Source: a virus
Virus record (IMG/VR): IMGVR_UViG_3300044990_001810
Coordinates: 1-23,051 of that record
DNA length: 23,051 nt
Strand: one strand, 5' to 3'
Below are positions 5,513 through 13,382 of the stretch, in pieces. Numbering within the stretch: the stretch's first letter is position 1; every line of letters begins with the position of its first letter. Below the pieces are notes generated by a model. That model was not told the origin of the DNA, ran no database searches, and saw only the letters and a list, made by a program, of their open reading frames with translations. The position numbers were made by a program, and so were the translations under genes.

Positions 5513-6516
5513 ACGTGCATTGCTTCTTCCACAAGTCCGACCTGGACGGCCACTGCTCGGGCGCGATCGTGCGCCTCTGGTGCGAGCGTAACCAGCACGT
5601 CTACGTGCCCCACGGCGTCAACTACGGCGAGCCGACCGATTGGGTCGAGTGGGCGGCTGGAAACGAAACCGCCGTGATCGTGGACTTCACTCCTGAACGC
5701 TGCAGCAAGGAAAATTTCCTATACAGCTCTTACGATGTCCTCACATACATCAAGCACGTCTATAACGACCTTATCTGGATTGACCACCATAAGACCGCCA
5801 TCGATGACGTGCAACAGGCGCAGCACCAATCCATGAAGGCCGGCAACGTGACGCATGATTTCAAAGGTATTCAGAAGAGCGGCACGGCGGCCTGCGTGCT
5901 GACCTGGCAGTACTTCTTTCCAGGCAAGGAGATCCCGACCGCCGTAAGCCTGCTCGGAGCTTACGACATCTTCGACAAGAGCGACGCTGAAGCATGGGCA
6001 AACGAGATCCTCCCTTTCCAATACGGCATGCGGACACGGGGCACGCTTCCGGACGGGACCGACGAAAAGGGACTATGGCTCAAGCTGCTCCTGGGGCGCA
6101 ACGAGGACAAGGAGAACCCCGGATACTATGAGCTCGGCTGGATTACAGCCGAAGGCACGACCGTGCTGAAATACGAACGGCTGCAGAACGAGAAGACCGC
6201 CAAGAGTGCGGCATACGACTGCACGTTCGCGGGCATGCTCTGCTGCGCGATCAACGCCCGGGGCAACAGCTTGCTCCTGGACACCTTCGCGCGGCCGGAA
6301 CACAAGATGCGCATCCTCTGGAGCTTCGACCGGAACAAGTGGCGCGTGCATCTGTACGAGAACGGGCACGACGATGTCCACTGCGGAGAGGTTGCCAAGA
6401 AATTCGGCGGCGGCGGACACAAGGGCGCAGCCGGATTCGAGCTTCACCACAAATGCACCATGGCTTGCTTCATGATCCCGGTCGACCGTTGCAACAAGCC
6501 GCCGGAAGAACTCTAA
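5509..6516 (+). CDS. DHH-family phosphoesterase (NrnA-like fold)
   Basis: A 335-aa protein with the full motif set of DHH/DHHA1 phosphoesterases. Motif I is HKSDLDG (His8, Asp11, Asp13), motif II is Asp59 in IVDF, motif III is IDHH at 91-94, and motif IV is probably Asp153 in AYDIFD. The C-terminal DHHA1 domain carries GGGGHKGAAG at 300-309. All metal-binding positions look intact, so it is likely an active Mn-dependent enzyme. Relatives degrade short RNA oligomers, pAp, linear products of cyclic dinucleotides or c-di-AMP. The substrate here is unknown: nucleotide salvage during infection and removal of host signal nucleotides are both possible. Confidence 0.88.
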   Translation: MNVHCFFHKSDLDGHCSGAIVRLWCERNQHVYVPHGVNYGEPTDWVEWAAGNETAVIVDFTPERCSKENFLYSSYDVLTYIKHVYNDLIWIDHHKTAIDDVQQAQHQSMKAGNVTHDFKGIQKSGTAACVLTWQYFFPGKEIPTAVSLLGAYDIFDKSDAEAWANEILPFQYGMRTRGTLPDGTDEKGLWLKLLLGRNEDKENPGYYELGWITAEGTTVLKYERLQNEKTAKSAAYDCTFAGMLCCAINARGNSLLLDTFARPEHKMRILWSFDRNKWRVHLYENGHDDVHCGEVAKKFGGGGHKGAAGFELHHKCTMACFMIPVDRCNKPPEEL

Positions 6517-6533
6517 CCGAAGGAGACCCACCC

Positions 6534-6776
6534 ATGCCAACCACAATGACAGAGACGCAGGCGAAAGCATATCCGGCCTTCGGGCGCGTGTTCCGCGTGG
6601 AACAGCTGAGCAAAGGGGGCACCTATTACGCGATCGGACGCGGACGCGGCCACAAGGCGATGGTCCTGGACAAGCTTGGCTGCAGGCCGAAACAGGAAGA
6701 CATGCAGCGCGCACTCGACACCTGGGCGGCGCGGCGCGGCACACAGCCCATCACGGACAGACAGGAGGCACGATGA
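6534..6776 (+). CDS. Small uncharacterised early protein
   Basis: An 80-aa protein with a strong AGGAGA site eight bases before ATG 6534. It is basic, with a Tyr/Gly-rich middle (KGGTYYAIGRGRGHKAMV) and a helical C-terminus (EDMQRALDTWAARRG). No domain is recognised. The gene follows the DHH phosphoesterase by 17 bp and overlaps the next small gene in an ATGA junction. Confidence 0.65.
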   Translation: MPTTMTETQAKAYPAFGRVFRVEQLSKGGTYYAIGRGRGHKAMVLDKLGCRPKQEDMQRALDTWAARRGTQPITDRQEAR

Positions 6777-6907
6777 ATATCATTGACTACCCCGAGCTCG
6801 CCGGGGATATCGAACGCAAACGCAAAGAACGCAAGGCATGGGGACGGCGCGCGCTGGCATGGCTGCCCCGCGCCTTCAGGAAGGGAACACGAAAATGGAA
6901 GCGCTAA
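6773..6907 (+). CDS. 44-aa highly basic peptide
   Basis: A very short gene with a consensus AGGAGG five bases before its ATG. The peptide begins MNIIDYPELAGDIE and then becomes almost entirely Arg/Lys/Trp (ERKRKERKAWGRR, then FRKGTRKWKR). It overlaps the stop of the preceding gene by four bases and the start of the next by 13. The charge suggests nucleic-acid or membrane contact, but no function can be assigned. The ribosome site and operon spacing are the evidence for translation. Confidence 0.55.
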   Translation: MNIIDYPELAGDIERKRKERKAWGRRALAWLPRAFRKGTRKWKR

Positions 6908-7248
6908 GACAGACAAACAACCTCGTCCAGGGGCTGGAGCCCCTGCTGACGGTGGACGAAGTGGCCGCGCTGATGAAGAAACCGAAGCGTTACGTCTCCG
7001 GGCTCATCAAGCGCCGCCAGCTCGCGGGCATCAAATTCGGGGGCAACTCCTGGCGGGTGGATCCCGAAGAGTGGCGGCGGTTCAAGACCGCCGCGGCGAC
7101 GGCGGGCGGGGTGGACGGGTTCCGCCACGCGCGGGCGTCGGGCGGAATACGCAAAGGCATGCTGGGCTTCAAACCTAAAAACCAAAACCAAAACGAAAGG
7201 ACCATGAAGAATGAACCGCAAGGCAGCTACCCAGAAGGCAGTGAATAA
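6895..7248 (+). CDS. Helix-turn-helix (excisionase/MerR-type) protein
   Basis: A 117-aa protein with a winged helix of the excisionase/HTH_17 type at about residues 16-60: LLTVDEVAALMKKPKRYVSGLIKRRQLAGIKFGGNSWRVDPEEW. This fold bends DNA in phage excisionases and also serves in plasmid and phage regulators. The C-terminus (GGVDGFRHARASGG, then Lys/Asn/Gln-rich) is extended and basic. The start at 6895 follows AGGAAGGGA. It is far from the integrase but directly upstream of, and overlapping by 38 bp, the ParB-like gene, so replication or partition control is as likely as excision. Confidence 0.75.
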   Translation: MEALRQTNNLVQGLEPLLTVDEVAALMKKPKRYVSGLIKRRQLAGIKFGGNSWRVDPEEWRRFKTAAATAGGVDGFRHARASGGIRKGMLGFKPKNQNQNERTMKNEPQGSYPEGSE

Positions 7249-8809
7249 ACCCGCAGCAGCGAAAGCCGCCGCGGCATCCAAGAAAATACCGCCGGTCAGC
7301 GTCGAAGACGCGCCGAAGAAACGCGGACGGCCCGCGAAGGCCCCCGCCCTGGTCCTTGAAAAAGCCACCGCGCCCAAGGCCGGACCCGCAGCCATGCCGC
7401 TCACCGGCACGGCCGTCATCATGGTGCCCGTCGACAGCATCATGCCGTCCCCCTTCCAGAAGCGCGGCAAGGAGACGGAAGCCGACCTGTCCGGACTCGC
7501 GGACTCGATCAAGGCCAACGGCATCCTGCAGCCGCTGACCGTGCGACCCGCCGGGGATGACGCGCCGTCAGGGATCAAACACGAACTGGTCTTCGGACAC
7601 CGCCGCCTCGCGGCCGCCAAGATCGCCGGGCTCAAGCACGTGCCCTGCATCCTGCGCACCATGGAGGACGACCGCGCGCAGTTTGCCCACATCATCGAAA
7701 ATTTGCAGCGCAAGGACCTGTCACCCATCGACGAAGCGGACGGCGTCAACGCGCTCACGCAGATGGAGGGCCAGACCGCGCCGCAGATCGCCAAGGCGCT
7801 TGGAGTCTCCGAACGCTGGGTGTTCCGGCGGCGCAAGCTCGCGGCCATCATCCCCGAGTGGCGCAAGATCCTCCTGGAGACAAAAGCCGGACAGCTCTTC
7901 TGCGAACGCCTGGCCGCATGTCCCGCGCCCCTGCAGAAAGTCCTGCTCAAGTCCGCACTGACGAAAGATCCGGACGCGGACAAGATCGGCGGCACGCTCT
8001 ACGAAGCCGGCGCGCGCGACATCAAGGAGATGCCCTGGTCAAAGAAACACAGCCACTGGTGCTTCGCATGCCCCAGCATCGTGGACACGGTCAAAGACGC
8101 TGACGTGGATCTCGGCCAGACCTACCGGCTCAACGGCTGCAAGTTCTGCGGCGATCCCGCCTGCCGCGCGAAGAAGGAAAAGGACTGGATCAAGGAGCAG
8201 ACCGAACACTTCGAACGCGTCCACAAGAACACTGCATTCTCTAAACCGCCTACGCTGGTCAAGCGCGACTATGACGCCGGATGGGACCGCAAAGACGCGC
8301 CATCCACAAAGTACTGCGAACCCTTCATGCTCACCGAGGGGCAGGAAGCCGGCAAGGTTATCTGGTGCCCGAAGCAAGGCGCGCCAACGGAGCGGCGGAA
8401 CGCTGCACCCGAACCCAAACCCGTGATACCCGGGCACAAGGAGAAGTACGCGCGGATCAAAGCCATCCACGCACTGATCGAAACAAAAGGGCTCGACGTG
8501 ATCAGCCCGCGCCGCGCGCTTGAACTGGCGCTGCTCTACACCATGGACTGGATCAGCGACAACAAAGAGCCGTCGCGCCACAGCCGGTTTCTGAAGGCGC
8601 TCAACATGCCGGACCAGGAGCTGGCCGAAACCGTATCCAAATGCGTCCGGGAGGATTTTTCTTGCTGGATTTCCGAAACACAATATACCACAACCCCCAA
8701 AGACCCCAACGACTACGAAGGAGAGGCCAACCAGCTCGCATTGACATTCGGTATCAGCGACAAAGACATCGAAAAGCAAGTGCGGGAGATGCTCGATGGC
8801 AACGATTGA
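7211..8809 (+). CDS. ParB/RepB/Spo0J-like protein with Cys cluster
   Basis: A 532-aa protein. An Ala/Lys-rich N-terminus carries an AT-hook-like KKRGRPAK at 36-43. The ParB N-terminal domain spans about 70-165, with GHRRLAAA (129-136) and ENLQRKDL (163-170), the signature boxes of CTP-dependent ParB clamps. A helix-turn-helix at 188-211 (APQIAKALGVSERWVFRRRKL) follows. Unlike chromosomal ParB it continues with Cys284, Cys287, Cys310, Cys313 and Cys318, a likely zinc-binding site, and a long C-terminal half of unknown fold. No ParA gene is seen in the window, so it may act in replication or transcription and not partition. It overlaps the primase-helicase gene by 14 bp. Confidence 0.85.
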   Translation: MNRKAATQKAVNKPAAAKAAAASKKIPPVSVEDAPKKRGRPAKAPALVLEKATAPKAGPAAMPLTGTAVIMVPVDSIMPSPFQKRGKETEADLSGLADSIKANGILQPLTVRPAGDDAPSGIKHELVFGHRRLAAAKIAGLKHVPCILRTMEDDRAQFAHIIENLQRKDLSPIDEADGVNALTQMEGQTAPQIAKALGVSERWVFRRRKLAAIIPEWRKILLETKAGQLFCERLAACPAPLQKVLLKSALTKDPDADKIGGTLYEAGARDIKEMPWSKKHSHWCFACPSIVDTVKDADVDLGQTYRLNGCKFCGDPACRAKKEKDWIKEQTEHFERVHKNTAFSKPPTLVKRDYDAGWDRKDAPSTKYCEPFMLTEGQEAGKVIWCPKQGAPTERRNAAPEPKPVIPGHKEKYARIKAIHALIETKGLDVISPRRALELALLYTMDWISDNKEPSRHSRFLKALNMPDQELAETVSKCVREDFSCWISETQYTTTPKDPNDYEGEANQLALTFGISDKDIEKQVREMLDGND

Positions 8810-11741
8810 TGAAGTCCTCTCAAAACTAAACAAGGCGCGCCCGCACGGCGACCGGTCATGGATGGCCTGCTGCCCGGCGCACGCCGACAAGAACCCCTCG
8901 CTCTCCGTATCGGAGGGCGAGGGCGGCAAGGTGCTCTTTCGCTGCTTCGCAGGCTGCCGCACCGAGGACGTGGTCTCCGCCCTGGGCTACCGGATGTCCG
9001 ACCTCATGGGCGAGAGCAAGGCCGCGCCGTCCGGATCACGCGCCCCTGCCCGCGCACCGGCGCCCCAGGCCGCGGCCCCGGCCGAGAAGAAGAAAGCCCG
9101 GCCGCCCTTCAGCCTGGCGGGCCTCAAGCCAGGCCACATCTGGAAACTTCACAAGCGCGACTACGCCTTCGTCGAATGGTATGACTACCAGGCCGCCGAC
9201 AAGTCGATCCTCTTCCGCAAGATGCGCTTCAAGTCCGTCGAGGACAGGGCGAAGACCTTCATCCAGTGCGTGCCCACGGAGGACGGGCTCTGGATGTTCG
9301 GCCGCGAGAGCCACGGCGTCAAGGAAGTCCCCTTCAATCTTCCGGAGGTGATCCGGGCCGCACAGGAGGGCGACGTCCTGGTGATCCTCGAGGGCGAGCA
9401 GGATGTCAACACGGCGAAGCGCATGGGCTTCGCTGCCACCTGCAACGCGGACGGGGCGGGCCACTGGCGGCCGGAGTTCGCCGACTTCATGATCGGCTGC
9501 TCCCACGTCGTCGTGATCGCGGACAACGACCCCGACGAAGCAGGGGCCAAGGCACTCAACCCGGCCGCGAAGGAGTGGTGGCAGGGCCAGCGGCACGCCA
9601 CGGACATCGCCGACTCCCTGGCCGCGCGCGGGATCCGGCACACCGTGCTCACGCTGCCGCCCGCAGAGGGCTTCCACGTCAAGGACACCACTGAATGGGC
9701 CGCCGTCGCCGGCACCGAGGAGGACTACGCGTCCGGCCGCTACCGCGCCCTGCTCACCGAGATCTTCGCAGACGCCAAGCCCTGGCCCTCAGACCTATAC
9801 CGCCGTCCGTTACGGGAGGAGCCTTCAGCCTCAAAGCGGGTCAAACCCAAAGGCAAGGACGCGGCACAGGACGGACTCCAGCCCCAGCCAAGCGGCGCGC
9901 TAATAAAAGATGCCGCCGGAGGCATGCCGACTCCTCCCCTCTCCGGAAATTCCGTCTCTCTCTCCCCTTCCACCCCTCACATGGAAGGCGTAAAAAATGT
10001 TGGTGGAAACGGGGGCGCGGACGATGAAGAGTGCTCTGTTTCCTACCTCCGGAGCCGCCTGATCGAGGCGATGACCGACAAGGACGCGTCCGGGCTCCAG
10101 AAGAAGCGGCTTATGTGCAGCGCGGTGTGCGAGTGGCTCGGCAAGCGCGGCAAGTTCTTCTACGACCTTGAGGACAAGGGCCACGGCACCGCGATGTGGT
10201 TCGACGCCGTGGAGAAGAAGCTGCACCGGATCAAGCAGGACTATTTCCAGTCATGGCTCTCGAGGGCGACCGCCTTCTCGCGCGAGTTCAAGGACTACAA
10301 GATGTTCATCTCGGCGGTCCAGGATGAATCCCTCATCGGCGAGGCCACGCAGGGCATACGGCCCAAGCGCTACTGGCACCGCGAGGGCGACCGCATCTAC
10401 CTTTCAAACGGCGAAGGCCGCATGGCGCGGATCACGGCCGACGACGTCACGATGGTCGACAACGGGACGGACGGCATCGTCTTCGAGCAGGGCTTCATCC
10501 TGACCCCGTGGGAGCTGCTCCCGGAAGCGGAAGCCCGCGACCCTTTCGAGTCATGCGGCGTGTTCAGCGGAATCTCCACGGTCGACGGGCGCGGCCTCAT
10601 GCTTGTGCGCCTCTGGTTCAGCGGCATGTTCGGCGTGACGGGCTGGAAACCTTTGCTCGTGCTGTCCGGCGACGTCGGCAGCGGAAAGACCCGCGTCGCG
10701 GTGGCCATGTTCCAGCTCCTGGGCGTCATCCAGCGCGTCACGGCCATCGACGCCATCGGCAACGTCAAGGACTTCTGGGCGAGCGTGGACAAGGGCGGCC
10801 TTTTCTGTCTGGACAACGCCGACCATCATATCACCTGGCTGCCGGACGCGCTTTCCGTGATCTCCACGGGCGGCACGTTCGAGAAGAAGAAGCTTTACAC
10901 GGACACCGAGACGGTCACCCAGGAGGCCCGCTGCTGGGCCGTGGTGACATCGGCCAACCCCTCTTTCGCCGCTGACGCGGGGCTCTCTGACCGCCTCATC
11001 ACGGTCAACCTGCAACGCGTCGAACGAGACACGGCCGAGAGCGAGCTGACGCACGAGATAGAGGCCAACCGGTTCGCGGCCATGACCTGGCTTTGCACGG
11101 TCATGCGCAAGGCGCTCGCCGACAAGGAGCCGGTCCCCAAGGGAATGAACCGACGCCACCCCGATTGGTCTAACTGGGTCTATAGAATCGGCAAGGCGGC
11201 AGGGAAAGCCGATGAGGCCGAGCGTGCGATCCGGGAGAACGAAGGCTTCAAAGCGCTCTTCTCGGTGTCAAATGACAGCTTCGGCAAGTTCGTCCTGGCC
11301 GCCATGAAGCAGCAGAAAGGCGAGTTCACGGGCTCCGCCGACGACCTTTCGAAGCTTTTATCTGAAAAATGTGAGGGGTTCTCTTCGGACATGTGGACAA
11401 CTGCGAAGATTGGCAAGGCGATGTCGCGCCTCTCGGTATCGCTCAAGAGCCTGTTCAAGTTTGAAAAGCTAAACCATTCAGGCCGAGCCGTTTACAAGTT
11501 GCATCCTTACGCCTCCCCTCTCGATGATTTACCCACAATCGAACAGCCTTTGTTGGGTGTTGTTGGGGATGTGGGGGTAAATCCGATAAAGTCCCATGAT
11601 AATAGTAATTTACACGACTTTTATGTTTTTAACCCCCACATCCCTAACAACCCCCCACATAACAGATTAGAAGGAGAGGGAGAGAGAATAGAAAGCCCGT
11701 CCGACCCGGACGGGGAATTGAATGAATGGGAGGTGCTGTGA
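8796..11741 (+). CDS. Primase-helicase fusion (CHC2 zinc finger, TOPRIM, AAA+ ATPase)
   Basis: A 981-aa replication protein that should prime and unwind DNA at the phage fork. A CHC2-type zinc finger holds Cys26, His29, Cys50 and Cys54. A TOPRIM domain at about 190-290 has the catalytic Glu199 (VILEGEQD) and the DxD pair Asp243/Asp245 (IADNDPD). A low-complexity linker at about 335-412 joins it to a C-terminal ATPase: Walker A GDVGSGKT at 625-632, Walker B LFCLDNAD at 669-676, and sensor/arginine-finger region SANPSFAADAGLSDRL at 719-734. The last 80 residues are AT-richer in DNA and cover the stem-loop at 11551-11659. It lies between the ParB-like gene and small accessory genes. Confidence 0.9.
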   Translation: MATIDEVLSKLNKARPHGDRSWMACCPAHADKNPSLSVSEGEGGKVLFRCFAGCRTEDVVSALGYRMSDLMGESKAAPSGSRAPARAPAPQAAAPAEKKKARPPFSLAGLKPGHIWKLHKRDYAFVEWYDYQAADKSILFRKMRFKSVEDRAKTFIQCVPTEDGLWMFGRESHGVKEVPFNLPEVIRAAQEGDVLVILEGEQDVNTAKRMGFAATCNADGAGHWRPEFADFMIGCSHVVVIADNDPDEAGAKALNPAAKEWWQGQRHATDIADSLAARGIRHTVLTLPPAEGFHVKDTTEWAAVAGTEEDYASGRYRALLTEIFADAKPWPSDLYRRPLREEPSASKRVKPKGKDAAQDGLQPQPSGALIKDAAGGMPTPPLSGNSVSLSPSTPHMEGVKNVGGNGGADDEECSVSYLRSRLIEAMTDKDASGLQKKRLMCSAVCEWLGKRGKFFYDLEDKGHGTAMWFDAVEKKLHRIKQDYFQSWLSRATAFSREFKDYKMFISAVQDESLIGEATQGIRPKRYWHREGDRIYLSNGEGRMARITADDVTMVDNGTDGIVFEQGFILTPWELLPEAEARDPFESCGVFSGISTVDGRGLMLVRLWFSGMFGVTGWKPLLVLSGDVGSGKTRVAVAMFQLLGVIQRVTAIDAIGNVKDFWASVDKGGLFCLDNADHHITWLPDALSVISTGGTFEKKKLYTDTETVTQEARCWAVVTSANPSFAADAGLSDRLITVNLQRVERDTAESELTHEIEANRFAAMTWLCTVMRKALADKEPVPKGMNRRHPDWSNWVYRIGKAAGKADEAERAIRENEGFKALFSVSNDSFGKFVLAAMKQQKGEFTGSADDLSKLLSEKCEGFSSDMWTTAKIGKAMSRLSVSLKSLFKFEKLNHSGRAVYKLHPYASPLDDLPTIEQPLLGVVGDVGVNPIKSHDNSNLHDFYVFNPHIPNNPPHNRLEGEGERIESPSDPDGELNEWEVL
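11551..11659. repeat. Long inverted repeat in primase-helicase 3' end
   Basis: A 20-base arm at 11559-11578 (GTTGTTGGGGATGTGGGGGT) is matched in inverted orientation at 11632-11651, with one difference that still allows G-U pairing. Further pairs extend the stem outward to about 11551 and 11659. The 53-base loop is AT-rich. The structure lies inside coding sequence, so it imposes Gly/Val-rich and Pro/Asn-rich residues on the protein. Confidence 0.8.
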
Positions 11742-12013
11742 GCGCATGGACACTGATAGACGAATGTGCGGACGCGGGGATCATCTTCCATCCCAGGGAC
11801 GGGAGGCTTTGTCCGGAGCTGACCAAAGGCAAGCCGCCGGAGGGTCTGCTCGACCGGGTGAAGGCCAGCCGGGCGGAAATACTGGACTGCCTCAGCGCAG
11901 CCACGGACTTCAGCGACATGGGCGAACATCCGCCGCTTCCGCAGCCGGAAACACACGAACTTGACGCAACCGAAGCATGGAGACAGCAGCATGAAAAAAC
12001 AGATAGCAAATGA
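11738..12013 (+). CDS. TubC-N-terminal-docking-like small protein
   Basis: A 91-aa protein (from the GTG start) whose pattern WTLIDECADAGIIFHP-DGRLCPELTKG-LLDRVKASRAEILDCL matches the TubC N-terminal docking-like domain common in phage and bacterial genomes, where a helix, a short hairpin and two helices form the fold. The GTG at 11738 follows GGGAGG and overlaps the primase-helicase stop (GTGA). An ATG at 11726 is an in-frame alternative without a ribosome site. In phages the function is unknown; in polyketide systems the domain docks proteins together. The last 23 bases overlap the ASCH gene. Confidence 0.65.
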   Translation: MSAWTLIDECADAGIIFHPRDGRLCPELTKGKPPEGLLDRVKASRAEILDCLSAATDFSDMGEHPPLPQPETHELDATEAWRQQHEKTDSK

Positions 12014-12407
12014 TAGCACGAAAGCGGGACAGACGCTTTGCCTGTCCATCCGGCAGCCCTGGGCTTGGCTGATCGTCAACGGCTGGAAGAATATCGAGAA
12101 CCGGACGCGCCGCACCACGTTCCGCGGACGGTTTCTCATCCATGCGTCCAGGGGCATGACCCGCGACGAATACGAAGCCTGCCAGATCTTCATCTACGGC
12201 TTCAGCGACATACGGCTGCCCCGCATGCAGGACCTGCCGCGCGGCGGCATCGTCGGATCCGCCGTCCTGCTGGACTGCGTGGACAGCCACGCCTCCGAAT
12301 GGTTTACGGGCCCGCACGGGTATGTCCTGGCAGACGTGACGGCGCGTCAGCTCGTCCCGTTCCCTGGGCAGCTCGGATTCTTCCCGTACACGGAAAGGAC
12401 AATATAG
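11991..12407 (+). CDS. ASCH-domain protein
   Basis: A 138-aa protein with the characteristic ASCH opening LCLSIRQPWAWLIVNGWKNIENRT, then FRGRFLIHAS, and a GGIVGSAVLLDCV strand later. ASCH domains are PUA-like beta barrels; some bind RNA and one bacterial member (YqfB) hydrolyses N4-acetylcytidine. Phage copies are frequent and mostly unassigned. The start at 11991 follows a GGAGA site. It overlaps the TubC-like gene, and the two may be coupled. RNA modification or nucleoside metabolism is the best guess. Confidence 0.85.
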   Translation: MKKQIANDSTKAGQTLCLSIRQPWAWLIVNGWKNIENRTRRTTFRGRFLIHASRGMTRDEYEACQIFIYGFSDIRLPRMQDLPRGGIVGSAVLLDCVDSHASEWFTGPHGYVLADVTARQLVPFPGQLGFFPYTERTI

Positions 12408-12409
12408 TC

Positions 12410-12685
12410 ATGCCAAAAAAACACAAAGCCAATTTTGGCGGTCATGTCGTCAAAGCGTTCGTGATCTACACGGAACCAGGCAAGTGCCCGGCAACCAAGG
12501 GGCCATTCTCAAATGATGACCAGATTGAAAACATGCTGCTAGAACTTCCCCGATCCTGCGAAAGCGGAACCGTCTACCTGGTCGCCAAGGTGACGCACTG
12601 TCACGACCTCTGGATTGAAACGGCGCGCGACTTCTTAACCGTGTTGGATCGAACGACCCCATCACGCAAAGGAGGTGCCCTATGA
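12410..12685 (+). CDS. Small uncharacterised protein
   Basis: A 91-aa protein starting MPKKHKANFGGHVVKAF, with a strand-rich pattern (VIYTEPGKC, then SGTVYLVAKVTHCHDLWIETARDF). AGGA lies about 12 bases before the ATG. Its stop overlaps the next start in an ATGA junction. No family is recognised. Confidence 0.6.
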   Translation: MPKKHKANFGGHVVKAFVIYTEPGKCPATKGPFSNDDQIENMLLELPRSCESGTVYLVAKVTHCHDLWIETARDFLTVLDRTTPSRKGGAL

Positions 12686-12864
12686 CCGTCGGCGACCTCA
12701 AAGAGCTGCTCAAGTCAAACCTGCTGGAAGACCGCAACCAGCTGTTCTTTGCCTTCCCCTCCGGAGACGACGAAGAGTTCAAGGGACTGACGGACTGCCA
12801 GATCGAGATGCACGCGAGCGGACGCGTGATCGTCTTCCGGTCACAAGCGGAGGGCCACCTGTAA
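12682..12864 (+). CDS. 60-aa uncharacterised protein
   Basis: A small acidic protein (MTVGDLKELLKSNLLEDRNQL, then GLTDCQIEMHASGRVIVFRS). The layout of one helix followed by strands looks like a compact alpha/beta domain. AGGAGGTG lies seven bases before the start, and its stop overlaps the TerS start (TAATGG), so it is tightly placed. No family is recognised. Confidence 0.62.
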   Translation: MTVGDLKELLKSNLLEDRNQLFFAFPSGDDEEFKGLTDCQIEMHASGRVIVFRSQAEGHL

Positions 12865-13382
12865 TGGACAGCATCCTCAACAAACCGAACACCGAAGCCC
12901 TGGCAGGCTCCACCCCCCTCGCCAAGCGCGCCCACGAAGTCTTTGCAGCGGCCGCCACCGGCTACAGCGGCGGGGATCCGGTCACAGCGACAGACGCCTA
13001 CCTCGCGGCCTACCCGAAGACCCAGTCCCGCGACGCGGCCCGGGCGAACGCGGCACGGCTCGCCGCGAGGCCTGACGTCGCGTCACGCTGCGCCTGGATG
13101 CGGACGCAGCTCGCCCAGTCCGTCCTCATGGACTCCGCCGCCGTACGGGCCAAGATTACGAAGCTCCGCCTCGATGTGATCGACAAGACCCAGAACACCT
13201 GCCACAAGGCGCTCGCGCTCGTCGCCGCCCGCGACCTGGAGAAAGGCCTCGGGCTCGGGGCTGAGGAGAAAGCCCCCGTCGAGGTCAACGTCACCACGCT
13301 GCAGACCGTCGCCGGGAACATCGCGGCCGCCATGGAGGCGGTCAAGGTCAGAATCGCCGTCAACCAGAAGGACGCATCATGA
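12864..13382 (+). CDS. terS: Terminase small subunit (probable)
   Basis: A 172-aa protein. The region of about residues 38-80 (TDAYLAAYPKTQSRDAARANAARLAARPDVASRCAW, given here as its key words AYLAAYP, ANAARL and RPDV) is the helix-turn-helix signature of Terminase_2-type small subunits, which recognise phage DNA and start packaging. A long helical C-terminal part follows, as expected for oligomerisation. It is two genes upstream of TerL, the usual neighbourhood. The start is ATG 12864, overlapping the stop of the previous gene; a longer frame upstream is antisense-like in composition and lacks a better site. Confidence 0.8.
   Translation: MDSILNKPNTEALAGSTPLAKRAHEVFAAAATGYSGGDPVTATDAYLAAYPKTQSRDAARANAARLAARPDVASRCAWMRTQLAQSVLMDSAAVRAKITKLRLDVIDKTQNTCHKALALVAARDLEKGLGLGAEEKAPVEVNVTTLQTVAGNIAAAMEAVKVRIAVNQKDAS

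Noticed and set aside
6904-7995. Minus-strand open frame of 363 codons opposite the HTH and ParB-like genes
   Set aside because: It is the shadow of two well-supported genes with clear motifs; its own composition is not protein-like.
9970-11379. Exact 11-base inverted match ACCCCTCACAT / ATGTGAGGGGT 1.4 kb apart
   Set aside because: Matches of this length are expected many times by chance in 23 kb, and no other pairing supports it.
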